This document shows positions 58,068 through 64,000 of a stretch of 64,000 bases of DNA, in pieces. Location: positions 1 through 64,000 of the IMG/VR virus record IMGVR_UViG_3300022939_000016; one strand, written 5' to 3'. The notes beneath the pieces are model-generated. The model did not search any database, was not told the DNA's origin, and saw nothing but the letters and a program-made list of their open reading frames with translations. Each line of letters starts with the position of its first letter. The stretch's first letter is position 1. Source of the DNA: a virus. The position numbers and the translations under genes are program-made.

Positions 58068-59098
58068 CTTTTAATTCCTTTATTGATTTCTAATATTTGC
58101 TCTTTAATTTCTTTAGGGTTCATTTCTCCAACGTCTTTTCTTGTTAATTGAGGAAATGTTAATGTGTACATTCTTCCCAGCTGCCTTTGTATTTGTATTC
58201 TTGCTTCTTTCCCAGCTTGATCGTTGTCCATTAAAACGACAATATTTGTAACAGCTAATTTTCTGAGCTTTTTTTCCTGTTGATCAGACAGGGTTTTGCC
58301 AAATATACTCACCGCGTTTTTAGCACCCGCTTCATACATTTTCCAAACGTCTCCTTGCCCCTCTAATAAGTAGATGCTGGACAGTGCATTTGCTTCTTTT
58401 TTTGCTCTATGATAATTATATAGATACTGCCTTTTCTCAAAACCTTTTGGATATAATAAAAATTTAGGAACCTTATATTCTTTGGTAGATCTTCCTATGT
58501 ATCCGACTATTTTACTGCCATCGTCATTGTGAATTGGTATTACGGCTCTGTCTTTCATTATACTTTCTTTATCACAATCTCCCACTCCAAAATATCTTAG
58601 AGTTGATTTTTTAAAAGCTCTGTTATAAAAATAATTTGATGGCAGCTGTACTTCGAATTCGTAATCTAGCGCTTTATCTTCTAGCTTATCGTCTTGCTTT
58701 TGGAGTATCTCTAGCAGTTCATAAATAGACGGTTCTACTTCTTCATCTTGCTCTTGGCTCGTCGTGTTAAAACTGTATAGGCGACCGATGTTAAAATTAG
58801 AAGAAACCCAAGACATTACTTCTTTAAATGAAACCTCTTTGCCAGCTTGTAAAGATAACGCCCCTTGTATTAAACCAAACACATCGTTTTTATATTCGTG
58901 TTGACAATCTCTAGTCCAGCACTTCCATATACCCTTATCAACAGAAAAAGAGAATGCCCTTGGGTTATCACTGTTTTCATGAACCGGGCAGGTTGAGTAT
59001 ATATTATCAGAGAAAAGCTCATACTTTATTTCTAATTTAGTAAGAACTTGTTCTATCTCTTTGTTTAGCTTATTCTTTATTTTCTTCAGGTTCATCAT
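58064..59098 (-). CDS. DnaG-type primase
   Basis: A 344-residue primase. The N-terminal zinc site uses C37, H40, C60 and C65. The TOPRIM core shows IYLLEGQGDVWKMYEAG and VVLMDNDQAGKEA. It should make RNA primers on ssDNA; the overlap (29 bp) with the helicase gene suggests they work together. The ATG at 59,098 is followed at once by a second ATG. Confidence 0.88.
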   Translation of the reverse strand: MMNLKKIKNKLNKEIEQVLTKLEIKYELFSDNIYSTCPVHENSDNPRAFSFSVDKGIWKCWTRDCQHEYKNDVFGLIQGALSLQAGKEVSFKEVMSWVSSNFNIGRLYSFNTTSQEQDEEVEPSIYELLEILQKQDDKLEDKALDYEFEVQLPSNYFYNRAFKKSTLRYFGVGDCDKESIMKDRAVIPIHNDDGSKIVGYIGRSTKEYKVPKFLLYPKGFEKRQYLYNYHRAKKEANALSSIYLLEGQGDVWKMYEAGAKNAVSIFGKTLSDQQEKKLRKLAVTNIVVLMDNDQAGKEARIQIQRQLGRMYTLTFPQLTRKDVGEMNPKEIKEQILEINKGIKR

Positions 59099-60542
59099 TT
59101 AAGTCAATATTTCCTATCTTGTCTGCATCTATTAGGCCAGTATCTCCTATTGGCTGATTTTTAAACTCGTTGCGAGTTTTTAATTCTATCAGTTTTGCGT
59201 GAGATCCAACCATTTGCATATTTATATAGTCCCCATCGTCTAGGCCAGCGCCGTGTCTAGAGACAATGGGTACTAGCTTTCTATTGCCAGCATTTGGACC
59301 ATCTTCCGCAAGTTCTTCTGGCGATTTTGCTTTAAAAATACTAAAAGAAGTACATAGCCAAATTAAACGATCTGATCCACTAACGGCATCGGTACTCTCT
59401 TTGGTAATGCCGTCACGATTCAATTGCACGAAGGATAGACAAGGTATGTCTAGCTTAACGCATAAATTATGTAGAGAGGTAATCTGGAATCCTAATGCTT
59501 GATATTCCTGAATATTGTTTGTAATAGACGAGGATGACATCAATTTTAGATAATCATATATGATGAGGCATTCGTTTGTTTTTCCGCTCTCGTCCGTTTT
59601 AACTTCCTGCACTATCCAGCGCTTAATTAAATTCAAAATGCCTTCAAACGGCTTGCCAGCAACACTAATATAACTATAAGGAACGCTGTTAAGCTTTGCT
59701 ACGCTTTCGTTTACTTTAGACAGTTTCTCTTCGTCGTCAACAAATTTACCAGTTGCTATCTCATTAATTGTTACGCCGCTAATATTTGCTAAAAGTCGAT
59801 TCAAGTGATCCTCTTTGGACATTTCTGTATCTAGTACCAGAACGGGAATACCTAATGAAGACACATTAAGGGCAACATTATCAGCGAACACTGATTTACC
59901 AACTTTGGGTCTTGCAGATACAAGGTCAACGCATTTTCGTCTAAGACCACCCCCAATGGCTTCGTCATATCTAGAGAATCCCGTGGGTATACCAATGATA
60001 TCGCATTTATTTTCTGATAAAAATTGTACATAATCTTCTACGCCTTCACCTATTTTTTCTGGATTTTCGCTACCGCTATCTTCTCTCAAGAAATCGGTTA
60101 CTGGATTTTCAAGTACTCCAATAATTTCATCTATTGTTTCAGAGCCATCAATTTTATCTATGTCTTTATGTACTTTTAATGATAGCTTTTTTATTTTCCT
60201 TGCAAACTCAAATTTCTTTAATTGTGCAGCAAACTTAATTATGTTATCCTGATTAACAGGGAAGTCAAAAAGCGATTTGATGTATTTAATTTCTTGTTTT
60301 GTGCTAATTGTTTCAATTAAATTAAGCTTTTCTGCGGAAGCTAATAACGAAGCTATATCTACAGATTTTTCTTCTAGTATAATATCTTCCAAGCACTTGT
60401 ATATAGCTTGATTGTTTGTATTAACAAAGCTATCTGAGGTAACGAGATCGGATATGCGAACATATACGTCTACTCCGTATTGCATTAATCCTGCCAATAC
60501 AGCCCTTTCCGAACCAACATCTAATAATTTATTTGAGTTCAC
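59070..60542 (-). CDS. DnaB-type replicative helicase
   Basis: A 490-residue protein with a DnaB-like N-terminal domain (SERAVLAGLMQYG, NQAIYKCLEDI) and a RecA-like core. Walker A RPKVGKS is at 211-217, the catalytic Glu follows at 240 (LDTEMS), and ECLIIYDYLKLM is the Walker B strand. It unwinds DNA at the fork with the primase, whose gene it overlaps. No helicase loader is visible, unless a neighbouring small protein serves. Confidence 0.9.
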   Translation of the reverse strand: MNSNKLLDVGSERAVLAGLMQYGVDVYVRISDLVTSDSFVNTNNQAIYKCLEDIILEEKSVDIASLLASAEKLNLIETISTKQEIKYIKSLFDFPVNQDNIIKFAAQLKKFEFARKIKKLSLKVHKDIDKIDGSETIDEIIGVLENPVTDFLREDSGSENPEKIGEGVEDYVQFLSENKCDIIGIPTGFSRYDEAIGGGLRRKCVDLVSARPKVGKSVFADNVALNVSSLGIPVLVLDTEMSKEDHLNRLLANISGVTINEIATGKFVDDEEKLSKVNESVAKLNSVPYSYISVAGKPFEGILNLIKRWIVQEVKTDESGKTNECLIIYDYLKLMSSSSITNNIQEYQALGFQITSLHNLCVKLDIPCLSFVQLNRDGITKESTDAVSGSDRLIWLCTSFSIFKAKSPEELAEDGPNAGNRKLVPIVSRHGAGLDDGDYINMQMVGSHAKLIELKTRNEFKNQPIGDTGLIDADKIGNIDLNDEPEENKE

Positions 60543-60549
60543 TTAGCTG

Positions 60550-60951
60550 TTATCCTATGCACTTGTCGCATCTGTAAAACTCGCCATAAACAAGCCCTGC
60601 ATTTATCTTGCTTTTTTGCCCACACTTGTGGCATGTAACAGTTGTTTTTTTAGGCTTAGATCTATTGCGAGGAGTAATACTAGCATCTGGAGTTTCGATG
60701 TGCCTGTCTTCTCCAGTGTCCTTCCAAGTATTTTTATTGGCTCTCACTGCTTCTTTGCGTTTCTTAGAAATATTATTTTGCTTTATTACCTTAAAATCGC
60801 TGTTGACTTTTATTTCTTCTTGATCGTCTTGCATCATTTCCTTTAAGTGTGGAGGCATAGTTGTCCAAGATGTTGAATTTTCTGTTAGTATATCAAGCAG
60901 CTCTGCTCTTTCTTCTATCGTTAAGCCATCTACGAAATTCCGTAAGTTCAT
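60550..60951 (-). CDS. Zinc-ribbon protein of the replication operon
   Basis: A 133-residue protein. The first 50 residues are acidic helices, then a Lys-rich linker, then a C-terminal ribbon with C107-x2-C110 and C128-x2-C131. It is coupled by ATGA to the upstream gene and lies next to helicase and primase. It may help load or regulate them; that is inference from context. Confidence 0.5.
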   Translation of the reverse strand: MNLRNFVDGLTIEERAELLDILTENSTSWTTMPPHLKEMMQDDQEEIKVNSDFKVIKQNNISKKRKEAVRANKNTWKDTGEDRHIETPDASITPRNRSKPKKTTVTCHKCGQKSKINAGLVYGEFYRCDKCIG

Positions 60952-61409
60952 AACCTTTTCCCCTTTTCCATTAGTATATCACCTTTTCGTTTTAATTCGT
61001 ACACTTTGCCATCTAGCTCTTGTATCCTCGCTTCTGCGACTTGTTTGTAATTATCAATAGATGCGGCATATTCATTGTCAACAACTATCATTTGCATTCT
61101 TATTTCGTGCTTAGTATATGGGTTAAACTTGTCGTTGTATTTAGCTACCATTTTTTGTAATTGGTCATTGCATAAATTAAATACAACTTTTTGTCTATTG
61201 ATTTGATCCTGAATATATGAGGCATAACCATATAGAGCATAGGCATAATCAAAAAGCTCTTCTTGATTAAGCTTTTTAACTTGCTCCATCTCCATGTCGG
61301 CAGCTAATAGAAATTCTTCACGAAATGTGGCAAACTTTGTGTTTGTTTCATTTGTAAATTGATCTAGCTTTTCAAGGAAATTTTCAACGGTTTCTTTAGC
61401 TGTTTTCAA
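60948..61409 (-). CDS. UvsY-like coiled-coil candidate
   Basis: A 153-residue, almost wholly helical protein. The start is a TTG preceded by GGAGAG with 6-base spacing; no in-frame ATG occurs in the first 37 codons. It ends in a basic coiled coil (AEARIQELDGKVYELKRK). Size, helical character and proximity to UvsX suggest a UvsY-type recombination mediator, but sequence similarity to T4 UvsY is not clear by eye. Tail chaperone or unknown coiled-coil protein remain possible. Confidence 0.4.
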   Translation of the reverse strand: MKTAKETVENFLEKLDQFTNETNTKFATFREEFLLAADMEMEQVKKLNQEELFDYAYALYGYASYIQDQINRQKVVFNLCNDQLQKMVAKYNDKFNPYTKHEIRMQMIVVDNEYAASIDNYKQVAEARIQELDGKVYELKRKGDILMEKGKRL

Positions 61410-61818
61410 TTTGTTCTCTCCATTGCTCGTCTGTGTCCGAATGCTTCAACTCAATCAAGTCAATTTTGTTCAACTTGCACCACTCTATTTTATCTTCATC
61501 CTTGGCTTTTGCCAACACAAAATCTGCTTTCGTCTTATGGAAAAATGGCGTGAATTCATAATGTTGTTGACCGTGAACTTCTATAGCAAGCATTATTTGT
61601 GGCACATAAAAATCTAAATATAAAACTCCCTTTCTGTGTCTTGGTGTACTTCCCGGTAGCTTAACTTCTTCAAGTATTCTATAACTATGGAAGATAGTCT
61701 TCAAGAGTTTTCTTGCGCGAACGTGGTACTTTGACCGCCTTCTTGTGTCGTTCGCGTCCACGGAATAATTTCTTAAATCCCAAGCGTACTCTCTGCCATT
61801 TAAACCCTTAACTTTCAT
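61396..61818 (-). CDS. Vsr-like PD-(D/E)XK endonuclease
   Basis: A 140-residue protein. A basic N-terminus is followed by EEVKLPG (E50/E51), LYLDFYVP (D69) and LAIEVHGQQHY (E80, H82, H86). This is the layout of Vsr-type short endonucleases and close in form to the homing endonuclease at 41,344. Without a DNA-binding domain it may act on mismatches or recombination intermediates rather than as a homing enzyme. It overlaps the micro-protein gene upstream by 11 bp. Confidence 0.6.
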   Translation of the reverse strand: MKVKGLNGREYAWDLRNYSVDANDTRRRSKYHVRARKLLKTIFHSYRILEEVKLPGSTPRHRKGVLYLDFYVPQIMLAIEVHGQQHYEFTPFFHKTKADFVLAKAKDEDKIEWCKLNKIDLIELKHSDTDEQWREQIENS

Positions 61819-61903
61819 TTTCTGGCCTGTACAAATAAATAAATAGAATTACCCAAACAGTCAATAGCCCAATAATCTTAGGCCACATGTCATTACTCAT
61901 TGA
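61808..61903 (-). CDS. 31-residue single-pass membrane micro-protein
   Basis: A short ORF, ATG at 61,903 overlapping the stop of the upstream micro-gene, 31 residues. It has a short polar N-terminus, a hydrophobic span IIGLLTAVWVILFIYLY and a charged tail RPENES. The size and coupling suggest it is translated. It could affect the membrane or be a lysis accessory; no family recognised. Confidence 0.5.
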   Translation of the reverse strand, partial: SMSNDMWPKIIGLLTVWVILFIYLYRPENES

Positions 61904-62039
61904 CCACCTTCTTTAATTTCTTTTCTGCGTTACGAATAGTCCTCTTTGCATACTCAGTTAATTCGTAGTCTTTCTTATATACCCGAATAGCGTCTAGTAT
62001 TCTCCAAGCTTCCGTTTTTGTTAGTTCTACTTGAGCCAT
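61896..62039 (-). CDS. 47-residue helical micro-protein after UvsX
   Basis: A 47-residue ORF whose ATG overlaps the UvsX stop (TAATG). It is predicted helical with a Lys-rich C-terminus (RNAEKLKKVVNE). Coupling on both sides supports translation. Function unknown; a UvsX partner is possible. Confidence 0.5.
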
Positions 62040-63148
62040 TAAAATAATTCCTTAATCTTGTCGTAAATGAATGATGATATATCAGGATTTTCATTTAAAA
62101 ACTCAAGAGTATTATTAGCACCCTGAAATTTAAAAAATCTCTCGATATCTTCTTCTTTATCTCCAACGTTGTTATCCTTAAGAAGTTTTTGAATAGTTGG
62201 GTGTTGAACGTCATCCAATGCGCACTGAATTGTATACCAAGCTCCAGCAGTCTTAATTAGTCTAAACTCGCAGGCAATCTGTACAACTTCCTGTGTTTCG
62301 TCAATACCAATTCCATAACGTATCCAACTTTCGGCTGTGCTGTTTGGAAGACCGCCAGCGCAAGATGTTTTTATTGCCCAGTTGGCAATTTGCCCAACGT
62401 GCGGGCCGCTATCTTTTGGCACTTGCCATCTTCCACGGTGCGTAATAACCATGTTAGTTCCAGCTTGATATTGTAGCATGTTTCCGCAATCAGCCATTTT
62501 GGATGGAGAATATGGTGATCCACCGGTATTGGCAATGTTGTGCGTAATACATGTCAGTATGGTTTTATTCTTCATAAGCGTACCGCTGATTCGCTTGAAG
62601 AACATAGACAGCAAACGTGGCAACGCATTGCGAACTCCTGTTCTTATTTCTCCATCAAGTTCATCTTGGGGAACCATGTTGGATAATGAGTCAGCAATTA
62701 TTAAGCATCCGGGATCGTTATTGATATAGTATTCAATAATGTTTAGAAAATCTTGTGCTGATAATATTTTATCATCTGTTGATTCTATAATTAATATCTT
62801 GTCTGCTTTTAAGCCTTTGATGCCGTCGAAATTCTGTCGTGATAATCTACCCTCCGTGTTAACATAAATCACACGCTTGCCAAGAGCTTGGCATTTTGAA
62901 GCAAAATGAAGGGCGGTTGTGGTTTTACCGGATTTAGGATCTCCAGTCATTACCACAACACTACCCTCCCGTAAACCGCCACCCAAGGCAATGTCTAGGG
63001 CAGGTGACACTCCAATAACTTGAAGACTATTTATAGATTCAAGGACTTCTGTGCCACTCCTAACAACATCTCCATACTTACTAACGATTGAATTGCTAAC
63101 AACGTCGCTATCAAACTTGCTTGATGATTTTTTCTTTAGCTTACTCAT
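62039..63148 (-). CDS. UvsX/RecA-type recombinase
   Basis: A 369-residue RecA-fold protein. Walker A GDPKSGKT is at 69-76, the catalytic Glu at 99 (YVNTEGRLS) and Walker B at CLIIADS (148-154). It forms filaments on ssDNA for strand exchange. GAGG precedes the ATG, which overlaps the upstream stop as ATGA. N-terminus is Ser/Lys-rich. Together with SSB, RecB-like nuclease and possible UvsY- and Rad52-like proteins it forms the phage recombination set. Confidence 0.88.
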   Translation of the reverse strand: MSKLKKKSSSKFDSDVVSNSIVSKYGDVVRSGTEVLESINSLQVIGVSPALDIALGGGLREGSVVVMTGDPKSGKTTTALHFASKCQALGKRVIYVNTEGRLSRQNFDGIKGLKADKILIIESTDDKILSAQDFLNIIEYYINNDPGCLIIADSLSNMVPQDELDGEIRTGVRNALPRLLSMFFKRISGTLMKNKTILTCITHNIANTGGSPYSPSKMADCGNMLQYQAGTNMVITHRGRWQVPKDSGPHVGQIANWAIKTSCAGGLPNSTAESWIRYGIGIDETQEVVQIACEFRLIKTAGAWYTIQCALDDVQHPTIQKLLKDNNVGDKEEDIERFFKFQGANNTLEFLNENPDISSFIYDKIKELF

Positions 63149-63669
63149 ATGTTCCTCAATTTATTTATGATGCTTTGGTTTTTACTTGCTGTAACTTTTC
63201 TTCTTTGTTTAAATTCCTTTTTTTCTTCTACAATTTCTACCTCTTTGGTTTTCTCTCTAAGCTTAATAGACTCTTCTTCCTCCTTATTGTACTTTCTAAT
63301 GGCTTCTAATGCAACCTGATTATACTTCCACCCCCTTGGTCCATATGCCTTTAATCCTATGTGGTATATGTTTGCAAAATAATCAGATTTTATCGCTTGC
63401 AAAATGATTCTTTCTGCAAACTTTTTCTTTAGGGAGTGCGCGGCTTTCATGTTTCGCATAAAAACCTCGTGATATTTATCACCCACGGTCCAAAACTTAT
63501 AAGACGGCTTGTCCATCTTAAAAGCATCCGTCCACCTTATAACCAACAATTCTGCAACATAAGCTTCAAACGTGCAGTGTTCGCCAGTATGTATATGTGT
63601 GTATTTATGCTTTTCAGACCAGCGCTTTTGATATTCTTTATTAAATAGCTTTGGTTTGTTTTTTTTCAT
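63145..63669 (-). CDS. Conserved phage hypothetical protein
   Basis: A 174-residue, Lys/Tyr/Trp-rich protein, mostly helical, with a long charged C-terminal coil (NKEEEESIKLREKTKEVEI). No family recognised. It overlaps the upstream gene by 29 bp and UvsX by 4, so it is expressed with the recombinase. Confidence 0.45.
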   Translation of the reverse strand: MKKNKPKLFNKEYQKRWSEKHKYTHIHTGEHCTFEAYVAELLVIRWTDAFKMDKPSYKFWTVGDKYHEVFMRNMKAAHSLKKKFAERIILQAIKSDYFANIYHIGLKAYGPRGWKYNQVALEAIRKYNKEEEESIKLREKTKEVEIVEEKKEFKQRRKVTASKNQSIINKLRNI

Positions 63670-64000
63670 TATTAATTATAGCTTTTTCAAACGACTCAGC
63701 TATTGTGTCAACTGAGTTAAACGCAAGTGTTAGTTCAGGCACAATCCATGTAGATTTTTCAATTTTATCATCAATTACTTTACCAACGGTATAACAATGC
63801 TTTGGTTTTAATCCAAAGTCTGCTTTGATTGATCTAACTAAATATATACCACTCCAATCAGAAGTATTTTCAGTAACCCTATTGGTTCTGTATTGCAAGC
63901 CAACCTCTTTTATTGTTAAAGTGTTTTTCTTGCAATACTCATCAACGGTTAGCCAGTCTTCGTATTCGTCTAAGAATACCGTTGAGTCATTAGAAAATTT
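63641..64000 (-). CDS. Hypothetical protein, 5' partial
   Basis: The frame is open to the right edge of the window, so the start is outside; 119 residues are visible. A TTG inside the frame is not needed as a start. Visible sequence is alpha/beta with SIKADFGLKPKHCYTVGKVID near the centre. No recognised family. Confidence 0.45.
   Translation of the reverse strand, partial: KFSNDSTVFLDEYEDWLTVDEYCKKNTLTIKEVGLQYRTNRVTENTSDWSGIYLVRSIKADFGLKPKHCYTVGKVIDDKIEKSTWIVPELTLAFNSVDTIAESFEKAIINNEKKQTKAI

Noticed and set aside
1-64000. tRNA genes
   Set aside because: No cloverleaf or TTCGA-type arm was recognised in the few gaps; a dedicated scan would be needed to exclude them.

Overview
The window is part of a large, AT-rich tailed-phage genome. 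A block of + strand virion genes (about 1-40,150) meets a block of - strand replication, recombination and glycan genes (about 40,240-64,000) at one bidirectional terminator. The tape-measure gene, a single tube-like protein and the absence of any tail-sheath gene suggest a long, non-contractile (siphovirus-like) tail. The host cannot be read from the sequence. Several families (a DUF6356-like membrane protein, a protein starting MPIP, a UvsX-type recombinase) are ones I associate from memory with phages of aquatic bacteria. Terminase, portal and capsid genes are not in the window and presumably lie to its left.

Virion block. A giant repeat protein runs in from the left edge (immunoglobulin-like repeats, a 7-repeat propeller nested inside one Ig domain, and a terminal 7-repeat propeller). 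Three neck/tail-completion candidates follow, then a probable tail-tube gene with its own promoter-like leader. Next come two related cytoplasmic-type proteins around a small third one (tail-assembly chaperone position) and a 2,762-residue tape-measure protein. The rest are seven very large to mid-sized tail-tip, baseplate and adhesin candidates and two small proteins, led by a second copy of the promoter-like motif.

Replication block, in order of transcription (right to left). It encodes UvsX/RecA, two micro-proteins, a Vsr-like nuclease, a UvsY-like coiled-coil protein, a zinc-ribbon protein, DnaB-type helicase, DnaG-type primase, dNMP kinase, a RecB/Cas4-like nuclease, a GT2 glycosyltransferase, the MPIP-family protein, a DUF6356-like protein and an FkbM-type methyltransferase. 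Then comes a DNA polymerase III alpha gene broken into two separate genes, with a DEDDh proofreading exonuclease and an unknown gene between the halves. SSB follows, then a run of eight tightly coupled glycan or nucleotide-sugar genes, a free-standing homing endonuclease, a Rad52/ERF-like candidate and a zinc-ribbon protein. Most neighbours overlap by ATGA or TAATG, so the block is probably one or a few long translationally coupled operons.

The most unusual points are: (i) the fractured DnaE without an intein; (ii) a tape measure that carries P-loop-, GNAT- and PD-(D/E)XK-like modules separated by a recurring short spacer; (iii) repeat propellers whose blades vary at the same two residues; and (iv) a glycosyltransferase cluster embedded in the replication operon.
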